Notes under the pieces: model-generated
What the model saw: only the letters and a program-made list of their open reading frames with translations
Database searches by the model: none
Told to the model about the DNA's origin: nothing
Position numbers and translations under genes: made by a program
Shown: positions 30,318-37,799 of the stretch, piece after piece
How positions within the stretch are numbered: position 1 is the first letter of the stretch
Layout of the letters: every line of letters starts with the position of its first letter
Assembly: GCA_017443065.1 (NCBI GenBank)
Contig: JAFSPF010000006.1
Location: 1-40,579 of the forward strand
Direction: 5' to 3'
Length of the DNA stretch: 40,579 nt
Origin: Lachnospiraceae bacterium
Lineage (GTDB): Bacteria; Bacillota; Clostridia; Lachnospirales; Lachnospiraceae

Positions 30318-31331
30318 TTATGCCTTCGCTTCCAGGAAGGGGAAGAGAGAATCCATCTGCCGAAGCAGCGTAAAGTCCCCCTTCAGCCTGAGGCTTCCCG
30401 CCATGAAGGCGCGCTGGAAGGTCATGCGTCCGTTGACGATGTTCTCCAGCACTTCCTGCGTGAGGCTCAGGCTGACATCGCCCTCCACGGCAGCCGCCAG
30501 CACCTCCGCGGAACACTGATTGCCCTCCGCGATAACGCGGAAGCTTTTCGCTGGAAGATCGGTGAGGTTGATATAATAGGCCGCACGGACCCCGGGCGAT
30601 GCGTGATAGGCATTACGGAAGCGCTCCGGATAATCGGCGGTACTTTCCGTGCCGGAAGCGGATCCGAGACGCGAGCGGAAGAGGTTCGTCAGCTCCTGAA
30701 TATCTTCTTTTTGTGTCTGCACATAGCTCTCGTCCGAGGCGTACTGCGACAGCTGCTCGGATTCCTGCGGGGTCAGGTCCTGCGCCTTCGGCAGGGATAT
30801 TCTTGTTTTCACCGCCTGGTTGGAATTGGGCAGGCCCGGGAGCTTCTGGTTGATGGAGCGGTAGAAGTTTTCCGCCTTCTTTTCGATCAGGTCATTGCAG
30901 GCCGGATCGGATTCGAGAACAGAGGTTTCCGCGATATAGCCGCAGAGGCCGTCACAGGGAAGGCCCCCCAGGATTTCCCAGGCCGTCGAGAGCCAGGTCA
31001 TGCCGTCGCGCTCGCCGTAGGTGGTGGACATCGCGACCGGCATCATGTAGAGGTTGCTGATTTTTTCCTTATTGCCGTAGAGCCATAAGGCATCCAGAAA
31101 CTGCGTCAGCAGGCCGCCGACCCCGTACCATTCCACCGTGGACGCAAGCACGATCCCGTCCGCGTCCTTGATGGAGCCGGAGAGTGTCGTGATGCCGTTT
31201 TTCAGTTCGTACAGATTGAAATGCTCCACCCGGACGTTGAGTTCTTCGAACACCCGCGCCATCCGGCCGATCACGTAGAGTGTCGGGTCATCGATGATGC
31301 CGCGCCCGCCGTAGTAGATGTTGATTTTCAT
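30318..31331 (-). CDS. Fusion of a flavodoxin-like FMN domain and an SCP2-like domain
   Basis: 337 aa. Residues 1-160 have a flavodoxin/NADPH-FMN reductase-like fold (MKINIYYGGRG..., VLASTVEWYGVGGLLTQFLD, later MMPVAMSTTYGERDG). Residues about 160-235 are a linker. Residues about 245-337 match the SCP2 sterol-carrier-like pattern (YYINLTDLPAKSFRV, AEVLAAAVEGDVSLSLTQEV, GRMTFQRAFMAGSLRLKGDF). An SCP2 domain provides a hydrophobic pocket, so the protein may reduce or carry a lipid-like or quinone-like compound. The substrate is unknown. Ribosome site GGGGGAG. Next gene: rhomboid. Confidence 0.78.
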   Translation of the reverse strand: MKINIYYGGRGIIDDPTLYVIGRMARVFEELNVRVEHFNLYELKNGITTLSGSIKDADGIVLASTVEWYGVGGLLTQFLDALWLYGNKEKISNLYMMPVAMSTTYGERDGMTWLSTAWEILGGLPCDGLCGYIAETSVLESDPACNDLIEKKAENFYRSINQKLPGLPNSNQAVKTRISLPKAQDLTPQESEQLSQYASDESYVQTQKEDIQELTNLFRSRLGSASGTESTADYPERFRNAYHASPGVRAAYYINLTDLPAKSFRVIAEGNQCSAEVLAAAVEGDVSLSLTQEVLENIVNGRMTFQRAFMAGSLRLKGDFTLLRQMDSLFPFLEAKA

Positions 31332-31474
31332 CTGGAGCTCCCCCCCTCATGGCAATCAAAAAACCATGTACCATCGTACCATAATCGGGCGCTTTCCGCA
31401 ATGAAGGGAGGGGATGGCGGAATGGGGCGGAACGTGGTAGAATGTAAAAAATATACTTTGTTTTGAGGTGACGG

Positions 31475-32755
31475 GTGAAGCAATTCCAGTTTGAAATCCG
31501 CGCAACCGAATGGGTGCAGGCGGAACTGAAGACGGTCAGGGCCTGGCTCGATGAAAACCAATCATCGGCCGTGGTGGCCTATGTCTTTGCGGGGCTGATC
31601 GAAAAGCGCCGCCTGGAAAAGGTGGTTTCCGAGATCCGGCAGGTTCTGCCGGAGGCCATCATCGCCGGCGCCTCCTCCGCGGGAGAGATTCTGCACGGCG
31701 AGGTGGTGGCCCAGTCGATCCTGATCAATATTGTCGTGTTCGAAACGACGCAGGTGACGATGCATGCGCTTCAGATGAAGGCCGGTGAAGAGGTCGCGGA
31801 AGGGCAGCGCCTTGCGGCTGTGATCGATGCCACGGAGCAGTGTAAAGCCGTGGAGATTTTTGCGGACAGCTGGCGCATTTCAACGGGGAAGCTCTTCCCG
31901 GAACTCAACAAATGCAACTCCCGCGTCAAGATGTTCGGCGCCGCGCCCTATGCGCATGACGTCAAGAACCGGAAGTTCCTCTTTACCGGGCATGACATGG
32001 AGGAAGTGACGCTCCTCCTCCTGCTCTTTACGGGAAAGGATTTTCACGTCACGACGGATTACTGCATCGGCTGGCAGCCGGTGGGGGCGCCCATGACGGT
32101 GACAAAGGCCGACGGCGCCACGCTCTACGAGCTGGACGGCAGGCCCGCGATCGAGATCTACGAAAAATACCTGCAGATCGCGCCGGACGATCATTTCTAC
32201 GAGAACGCCTTTGAGTTTCCCTTCCTGCTGTATACGCATGACACTTATAAACTCCGGATTCCTTTCTCCAGCATGCCGGACGGCGCCATTTCCCTGGTTG
32301 CGCCGGTGCAGGAAGGGGATACGATGTTTTTGTCCTACGGCGACGTCCCGACCATCCTTGCGGAGATTGTCGAAGCCTCGCGCCGGATGGAACGCTTCCG
32401 TCCGCAGTACATCCGGCTTTATGACTGCGCCACGCGCAGAACCTTCTGGAAAAAGAACATCAACAGGGAACTGCAGCCCTTCCAGCGGGTGGCGGAGACC
32501 GGCGGATTCTTTACCGGCGGGGAGCTGCTGCGCGTGAACGGGCAGATGACACATTTCAACTCCACGCTCCTGATCATCGGCATGCGCGAGGGCACGAACG
32601 GTGCGCGGGAATCGGCGCTGGCCAGGCGCATCGAAGACGCGGATGACGGAGGCGAGATGCAGGCATCCTCCATGGTGCGCAGGATGGCGCATTATATCAA
32701 TGTCGTCACGCAGGAGGTGCAGGACGCCAAAAGACAGTTACATTTGCAACAATAA
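31475..32755 (+). CDS. FIST-domain sensory protein without output domain
   Basis: 426 aa from the GTG at 31475 (GAGGTG upstream). FIST_N (about 30-225: IIAGASSAGEI, then VKMFGAAPYAHDV) and FIST_C (about 235-385: ATLYELDGRPAIEIYEKYL, later GGFFTGGELL) are complete. FIST domains are thought to bind small ligands such as amino acids. The C-terminus is a helix (MAHYINVVTQEVQDAKRQL), which in related proteins leads into GGDEF or kinase domains; here the gene stops. It may act through another protein, or may have lost its output. Confidence 0.85.
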   Translation: MKQFQFEIRATEWVQAELKTVRAWLDENQSSAVVAYVFAGLIEKRRLEKVVSEIRQVLPEAIIAGASSAGEILHGEVVAQSILINIVVFETTQVTMHALQMKAGEEVAEGQRLAAVIDATEQCKAVEIFADSWRISTGKLFPELNKCNSRVKMFGAAPYAHDVKNRKFLFTGHDMEEVTLLLLLFTGKDFHVTTDYCIGWQPVGAPMTVTKADGATLYELDGRPAIEIYEKYLQIAPDDHFYENAFEFPFLLYTHDTYKLRIPFSSMPDGAISLVAPVQEGDTMFLSYGDVPTILAEIVEASRRMERFRPQYIRLYDCATRRTFWKKNINRELQPFQRVAETGGFFTGGELLRVNGQMTHFNSTLLIIGMREGTNGARESALARRIEDADDGGEMQASSMVRRMAHYINVVTQEVQDAKRQLHLQQ

Positions 32756-32811
32756 TCGCGCTTCCCCTGTGGTATGATGTCCTCACACATATGGCAGGGG
32801 GTGTTTTGGGG

Positions 32812-33438
32812 ATGGAACACAGGAATTTCGAAGAAGTCAGGCTGGACGCACTCGAGGCCGGCATCGAACTCCGAAAAATCAGAAAACTGGCAGTTATTTT
32901 TCCCGGCATCGGCTACCGGACGGATAAGCCCCTGCTGTATTATGCCGCGCGCCTTGCGGCCTCACACGGCTACGCGATCCGTGAAGTGCATTACCGCGGT
33001 TTTCCGGAGGAATTCAACAAGCGCAATGCGACCGGCCGCCGGGAGCTGGTGGAGATCGCGATGGAGCAGACAAGGGAGCTCTGGAGCGGCGTGCAGGCGG
33101 AATCCGTGGAGGAGGTTCTGTTTATTTCCAAAAGCATCGGAACGGCCGTGGCTTGCGCCTATGCGGAGGAAACCGGACGCAAGGTGCGTCATCTCCTCTT
33201 CACTCCGTTGGAGGAGACGCCGCTGGACGGGGTAAAGGACGCGCTGATCTTCCACGGAACGGCGGATCATTACGTGCGCAGTGAGGTATTGCTCGAAAAC
33301 TGCCGTGCGCACGGGCTGAAGCCGCATGTCTTCGAGGGTGCCAATCATTCCCTGGAAACCGGGGATCCCCTGCGGGATATCGTGACGCTTTCGGAGGTCA
33401 TGAAGCAGGCGGATGCTTTTATGACGGCAGACACCTGA
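32812..33438 (+). CDS. Small alpha/beta hydrolase
   Basis: 208 aa from the ATG at 32812 (AGGGGGT upstream); an ATG at 32791 is possible. A lidless alpha/beta-hydrolase fold: strand LAVIFPGIGYRTDKPLLYYA, nucleophile elbow FISKSIGTAVA (Ser), acid HGTADHYV (Asp), and base EGANHSLETGD (His). The substrate is unknown. A TATGAT -10-like box near 32770 suggests its own promoter after the FIST gene. Confidence 0.78.
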   Translation: MEHRNFEEVRLDALEAGIELRKIRKLAVIFPGIGYRTDKPLLYYAARLAASHGYAIREVHYRGFPEEFNKRNATGRRELVEIAMEQTRELWSGVQAESVEEVLFISKSIGTAVACAYAEETGRKVRHLLFTPLEETPLDGVKDALIFHGTADHYVRSEVLLENCRAHGLKPHVFEGANHSLETGDPLRDIVTLSEVMKQADAFMTADT

Positions 33439-33454
33439 ACGCCCGCCGCAGATA

Positions 33455-33463
33455 TGATATAAT
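33455..33463 (+). promoter_or_regulatory. Extended -10 for a leaderless glycosyltransferase transcript
   Basis: TGA-TATAAT (33455-33463) ends 6 nt before the ATG at 33470; no ribosome site lies between. A GTG in frame at 33464 would be too close to the -10 to be transcribed. Confidence 0.65.
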
Positions 33464-33469
33464 GTGCAC

Positions 33470-34519
33470 ATGCGTTTGAGTATCATTGTACCCGTATATA
33501 ACATGGCGGCGGAGGGGAAGCTCGCCTTTTGTCTGGATTCGCTCCTGGGACAGACGATCCCCCCCGAAGATTATGAAATCATTGCCGTGGATGACGCCTC
33601 GACGGATGATTCCTTCCGGATTCTGAAGTCCTATGAGGAACGGCATCCGGGGCGTTTTTTTGCCCTGCGGCATCCCGTGAACCTGCACCAGGGCGGCGCC
33701 AAAAACACGGGCTTGAAGAAGGCGCGCGGCGAATGGATTTCCTTTATTGACTCCGATGACTGGGTCGCGCCGGAATACTATGAAAAGCTGCTCACCCTCG
33801 CGGAAAAAGAGGGCGCGGACGCGGCCGGCTGTGATTACTCCATGGTGAGCTCGCATACCTTCACGCCCGGAGAGGCCGTGGCGAACAGCACAAGGGAGCA
33901 GACCGGGGAGCGTACGACGGAGAGCTTACGCGCGCGGGTGCTGGATCCCGGCAGCTTATGCGTCAAGATCTTCAAACGGGAGATTCTTCTGGGAGAAGGC
34001 GCCGCGGGTGCGGACGGAAAGCTCTTTCCGGAGAATATCTTCTACGAGGACAACGCCGTCGGCGCACATCTGATGGCGCGTGTCGGCCGTTACGCATATC
34101 TGGAGGAACCGCTCTATTATTATTATCAGCATGACACCTCGACGGTGCACACCGTGAGTCTGAAGCGCCTGCAGGACCGCGCGGTCGCCGGGCGCATGCT
34201 GCTTGCGCTTGCGGAGAGCGACGGGACACTGGCAAACTGCCGGGAGGAAACCGAATACAGCTTCACGCGCCTGTTTTACATCAACACGCTCTTTTCCGCC
34301 ATGCAGGCCCGCCCGCATGTGAAGGGCGGATACGCCTTCTGCAAAGCACTCGGCGAAGAGATGAAGCGCACCTTTCCCCTGTTCCGCAGCAATGCGTATT
34401 ATGAAAAACAGGTGCATCCGGAGGAAAAGAAGCTGATCAACCTGCAGATGAAATCACATCTGCGCTTTTATCTGTATTACCGGCTGCTCTGGTGGTATCG
34501 GGACCGCTTCAGAAAATAA
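33470..34519 (+). CDS. Family 2 glycosyltransferase
   Basis: 349 aa. GT-A fold: LSIIVPVYNMAAEG, AVDDASTDDS (nucleotide-binding acidic residues), NLHQGGAKNTGLKKARGEW, and FIDSDDWV (the DXD-type metal site). It transfers a sugar from a nucleotide donor to a growing glycan, probably the surface glycan suggested by pseB downstream. The C-terminal 120 residues are helical and specific to a subgroup. Probably leaderless. Confidence 0.88.
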   Translation: MRLSIIVPVYNMAAEGKLAFCLDSLLGQTIPPEDYEIIAVDDASTDDSFRILKSYEERHPGRFFALRHPVNLHQGGAKNTGLKKARGEWISFIDSDDWVAPEYYEKLLTLAEKEGADAAGCDYSMVSSHTFTPGEAVANSTREQTGERTTESLRARVLDPGSLCVKIFKREILLGEGAAGADGKLFPENIFYEDNAVGAHLMARVGRYAYLEEPLYYYYQHDTSTVHTVSLKRLQDRAVAGRMLLALAESDGTLANCREETEYSFTRLFYINTLFSAMQARPHVKGGYAFCKALGEEMKRTFPLFRSNAYYEKQVHPEEKKLINLQMKSHLRFYLYYRLLWWYRDRFRK

Positions 34520-34546
34520 GGCGGATGGCAGAGCGGATGTATTCTG

Positions 34547-34586
34547 TGATATACTATCCTATGCCGCATGCGGCAGGAGAAAGGAG
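34547..34586 (+). promoter_or_regulatory. pseB promoter with a palindrome at the transcription start
   Basis: Extended -10 TGA-TATACT (34547-34555), then a perfect 14-bp palindrome TGCCGCATGCGGCA (34562-34575) beginning where transcription should start, then the ribosome site AAGGAG (34581-34586). The palindrome can form a 5'-terminal hairpin or be an operator. Confidence 0.55.
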
Positions 34587-34589
34587 TAC

Positions 34590-35597
34590 ATGAAAATGCT
34601 CGAAAACAAAACCGTTCTGATCACGGGCGGCACGGGATCCTTCGGACACCAGTTTGCCGCGTATCTGTTAAAAAAAGAGAAGCCGAAGAAGGTCATCATT
34701 TATTCCAGAGACGAGTATAAGCAGTTCCTGATGGCGAAGGAAGAACCCTTTGCCTCCCACACGGAGCAGATCCGCTTTTTTATCGGGGATGTCCGTGACG
34801 CAGCCCGCCTCGACCGTGCGATGGAGGGCGTGGATTATTGCGTGCACGCGGCGGCTTTAAAGCAGGTGCCGGCCTGTGAGTACAACCCCTCCGAAGCCAT
34901 CCGCACCAATGTGAACGGCGCGGAAAACGTGATCAACGCGGTGCTGAATCATCAGGTAAAGCGGGTGGTCGCCCTTTCCACGGACAAGGCGGTGAATCCC
35001 GTTAACCTCTACGGCGCCACAAAAATGGTGAGCGACAAGCTCTTCATCGCCGCGAATTCCTACGCCGGCGGCAAGGACGTAAACTTTTCCATCGTGCGCT
35101 ACGGCAACGTGGCGGGGAGCCGCGGCTCCATCATCCCCTTCTTCCGGGAGCTTCTGGATCAGGGAGAAAAGGAACTGCCGGTCACGGATTACCGGATGAC
35201 GCGCTTCTGGATCTCTTTGGAGGAAGGCGTAGCGCTGGTGATGCATGCGCTGAAAAACGCGAAGGGCGGAGAAACCTTCATTTCAAAAATTCCCTCCTTC
35301 CATGTGAAGGATCTGGCGGAGGCCATGTCCCCGGGCATTGCCACAAAGGAGGTCGGCATCCGTCCCGGCGAAAAACTGGACGAGGTCATGGTGACGGCGG
35401 AGGATGCGCCCTATACCTACGAATACGAAAAGCATTTCATCGTCTACCCGCAGATTTATTTCAAGGGAGAGGTGGAGATCGTGCCCGGCGGGAAGAAGGT
35501 ACCGGAGGGCTTTGTCTACAGCTCCGGCACCAATACGGAATGGATGGATGTGGCGGAGCTCAAACGCAGGCTGCCGGAGGCACTGCAGGGACACTGA
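34590..35597 (+). CDS. pseB: UDP-N-acetylglucosamine 4,6-dehydratase (inverting), PseB-like
   Basis: 335 aa. It converts UDP-GlcNAc to UDP-2-acetamido-2,6-dideoxy-beta-L-arabino-hexos-4-ulose, the first step to pseudaminic acid and some other deoxy-amino sugars. Rossmann motif GGTGSFGHQF, STDKAVNPVNLYGATK (the Asp-Lys and Tyr-x-x-x-Lys of this dehydratase class) and SIVRYGNVAGSRGS fit. Two starts are possible: ATG 34590 (only 3 nt after AAGGAG) and ATG 34596 (9 nt, more usual). The later pathway genes (pseC, H, G, I, F) are not in the window. Confidence 0.93.
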   Translation: MKMLENKTVLITGGTGSFGHQFAAYLLKKEKPKKVIIYSRDEYKQFLMAKEEPFASHTEQIRFFIGDVRDAARLDRAMEGVDYCVHAAALKQVPACEYNPSEAIRTNVNGAENVINAVLNHQVKRVVALSTDKAVNPVNLYGATKMVSDKLFIAANSYAGGKDVNFSIVRYGNVAGSRGSIIPFFRELLDQGEKELPVTDYRMTRFWISLEEGVALVMHALKNAKGGETFISKIPSFHVKDLAEAMSPGIATKEVGIRPGEKLDEVMVTAEDAPYTYEYEKHFIVYPQIYFKGEVEIVPGGKKVPEGFVYSSGTNTEWMDVAELKRRLPEALQGH

Positions 35598-35633
35598 GGG
35601 ACGATCGCCGCAGTAAAGATCCCGGTCGAAGGA

Positions 35634-36752
35634 ATGAAAAAAAGGATATACGTCTGTCATACATTTTATCATGTTTACATCAGCTGCCTGAAGGAGTTGT
35701 ATCTGCTCCGTCAGGCAGATCTTTCGCATGAAAAGGCGGCGGCGGGGAGCGGCAGCATCGGGCGGGCGCATCTCATGCTGTCAACGATGTCCAACGATTT
35801 CTCCGGGATGATTCCGCGTGCAAAGAACTGCCCCCTTTTTGAGGAGGTCATCCTCTTTGACGAAAAACGCGATACCTTCTTTCCGGAGCTGGCACCGCTG
35901 CGCACGGACAGCGGCAGCATCGTGAAAAACATGCGGAACCGCATCCGTTTCTGCAAACGCTTTCCGGAGCTGCTGGAGCCTTACGTTCCGGTGGACTTCA
36001 AAAGCTACGACGATATTTACGTCTTCTGTGACATTGATCCCATAGGCTTTTACCTGAGCGGAAAAAAGATTCCCTATCATGCCGTGGAGGACGGACTGAA
36101 CACACTTGCCCACGGCAATGACGCCCTTTATGACAACCGGGGTTTTTTCGGCATCAAAAAAACGATGGCGGCGCTGGGCCTCATTCACATGCAGAACGGC
36201 TATGCAAGGCACTGCATTGACATGGAGGTCAACGATCTTTCCGTGGTCAAAACCCCCAATGCAAAAATGATCGAGTTGCCGCGGAAAAAGCTCACGGAAA
36301 AGCTGACGCAGACGGAGAAGAACCTGCTGCTGGAGCTGTTCGTGGAGGATATGGGAAAACTGCGCGCGCAGCTTGCGGGGGAGAAGGACAGACCCTGCGT
36401 GCTGATTCTTTCGGAGCCCCTCTGCGAAGACCTGAAGATGCGGGAAAAGCTGTTTCTGGACCTCATCCGGGAGTACGGCACAGTGGACGGGAAGGCGGCG
36501 ACGCTGCTCTTCAAGCAGCATCCGCGGGATGATCTGGATTACACGGGGATTCTGCCGGAGGACGTCGTGCTTCTGGACAAATCCTTTCCGATGGAGATGC
36601 TCTATTTCATCGAGGGGATTCATTTCGACCGCATCGTTTCGGTCTATACGGTGCTGGATGCCTTTCCGGACGTGAAGGAAAAGGTTATTTTAGGCGATGC
36701 CTTCATGGACAAATACGAGGACCCGTCGAAGCACTGGCTGACGGCGGGGTAA
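35634..36752 (+). CDS. GT52/polysialyltransferase-like glycosyltransferase
   Basis: 372 aa. The start KKRIYVCHTFYHVYISCLKE, the middle YDDIYVFCDIDPIGFYL and HAVEDG, and the late LLFKQHPRDDLDY resemble the GT-B-fold sialyl-type transferases of families 52/38, where an E-D-G motif and an H-P motif bind the CMP-sugar. Placement behind pseB suggests that it transfers a nonulosonic or related sugar. AAGGA touches the ATG, an unusually short ribosome-site distance. It converges with the acetyltransferase gene at 36765. Confidence 0.72.
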   Translation: MKKRIYVCHTFYHVYISCLKELYLLRQADLSHEKAAAGSGSIGRAHLMLSTMSNDFSGMIPRAKNCPLFEEVILFDEKRDTFFPELAPLRTDSGSIVKNMRNRIRFCKRFPELLEPYVPVDFKSYDDIYVFCDIDPIGFYLSGKKIPYHAVEDGLNTLAHGNDALYDNRGFFGIKKTMAALGLIHMQNGYARHCIDMEVNDLSVVKTPNAKMIELPRKKLTEKLTQTEKNLLLELFVEDMGKLRAQLAGEKDRPCVLILSEPLCEDLKMREKLFLDLIREYGTVDGKAATLLFKQHPRDDLDYTGILPEDVVLLDKSFPMEMLYFIEGIHFDRIVSVYTVLDAFPDVKEKVILGDAFMDKYEDPSKHWLTAG

Positions 36753-36764
36753 GGACGGGAGCGT

Positions 36765-37562
36765 TCAGTCCGTACGCTGTCCGTGATAACGGTAGAGCAG
36801 GCGGGAATCGTTATGAAGGATGTCATCCCGGAAGACGGGAAAGGACGCGTGTAAATCCACGACGCTGACGGGAATTCCGTGCAGCGTTTTTGTTTCGCTT
36901 GCGCCGCAGGCAGCAAGGAGCGCCTCCAGCTCCGCATAGGAATCCAGATAGCGGGGATCCTTTTCGAGATCCCGGACATACATGGAATACTTCTTTTCGG
37001 AGGTGTTTCCCTCCGCATCCGTGTAGGGGGCCGTAAAGATCTTTTCGTAACGGTAGGGCACCCCCGTCATCTGCTCCACATGATGGATGAAGGTGAGACC
37101 GTCAGTGGCATTAAGGCCGATCACGAGCGCCTTTGCGCGCTGTTCGTCCAGCAGATCAAAGATGCTGCCCTTCCCGAAGGCATTGGGCGGGTCTGCGGAG
37201 AGCAGCATGTCCCCCAGACGTCCCCACACCAGGAAGGAGTAGATCGGATGCTTCGTCCTTTGAAAATCCGTCCGTGCAAGGGCGGCATTGCCGAGCGCGC
37301 CGGTCTGGGAGGGACTCTTCCGGATGTCAAAGCCCTTCCCCTTGCAGAAGTCCCAGTTGAAGGCGGGAATGAGAAGCGTTCCTTCCTCCGTCACCTTTTC
37401 CTGTAACAGGGAGAGCATCTCATTGCGGTCGAAGGTTTCTCCCTCCGTTCGCGATAGCGCCATCAGCCGCATCAGATCGGAGATGACATATACCGTGTCG
37501 CCGGGGCGGACTTTGTCCGCGAGGGAAAGGATTTCGCCTGTCAGCTTCGCCGTAAACGTCAT
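36765..37562 (-). CDS. AAC(3)-family N-acyltransferase
   Basis: 265 aa. The pattern of the aminoglycoside 3-N-acetyltransferase superfamily is clear: LRPGDTVYVISD-like start, GTLLIPAFNWDFCKG, RTKHPIYSFLVWG, AFGKGSIFDLL, and GLTFIHHVEQ with the catalytic His. Its start overlaps the stop of an acyl carrier protein gene (ATGA). Members in sugar-biosynthesis clusters acylate amino sugars; here the donor is more likely the carrier protein's thioester than acetyl-CoA. A drug-resistance role is unlikely from the context. The acceptor is unknown. Confidence 0.85.
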   Translation of the reverse strand: MTFTAKLTGEILSLADKVRPGDTVYVISDLMRLMALSRTEGETFDRNEMLSLLQEKVTEEGTLLIPAFNWDFCKGKGFDIRKSPSQTGALGNAALARTDFQRTKHPIYSFLVWGRLGDMLLSADPPNAFGKGSIFDLLDEQRAKALVIGLNATDGLTFIHHVEQMTGVPYRYEKIFTAPYTDAEGNTSEKKYSMYVRDLEKDPRYLDSYAELEALLAACGASETKTLHGIPVSVVDLHASFPVFRDDILHNDSRLLYRYHGQRTD

Positions 37563-37789
37563 ACGTCCTCCAGAAGTGCCGCAATGGATTTCACCGAGGA
37601 GAAATTGTCCGCGGTGATGTCGTCCAGGGCGATCTCTTTGCCGAAGCGTTCCGCAATCCGGTCGCAGAGCGTGATCACGTCAAAGGAATCCAGCAGAAAG
37701 TCTTCGACAAAATGCGCGCTGTTCTCAAAGTCCGCGTCGGGTTTGATTTCCTTCAGCAGGGAAAAAATCTCTTGTTCTTTTTCGTTCAT
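37559..37789 (-). CDS. Acyl (or peptidyl) carrier protein
   Basis: 76 aa, acidic. The phosphopantetheine site is LLDSFDVIT with S35; the usual DSL reads DSF. It carries an acyl or aminoacyl group as a thioester between the adenylating ligase (39472) and the acyltransferase (36765), both in the same operon. Ribosome site GGAGA. It is not the fatty-acid ACP of a fab cluster. Confidence 0.9.
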   Translation of the reverse strand: MNEKEQEIFSLLKEIKPDADFENSAHFVEDFLLDSFDVITLCDRIAERFGKEIALDDITADNFSSVKSIAALLEDV

Positions 37790-37799
37790 GAAATGTCTC

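Noticed and set aside
29787..31088. 433-codon frame on the plus strand
   Set aside because: Antisense to the rhomboid and flavodoxin-SCP2 genes, both supported by intact motifs.
34562..34575. Terminator of the GT2 gene
   Set aside because: The palindrome lies after a -10 box at the expected start of the pseB transcript and is followed by a ribosome site rather than a T-run.
36765..37562. Aminoglycoside resistance gene
   Set aside because: The fold family is right, but overlap with a carrier protein gene and the glycan setting point to acylation in biosynthesis.
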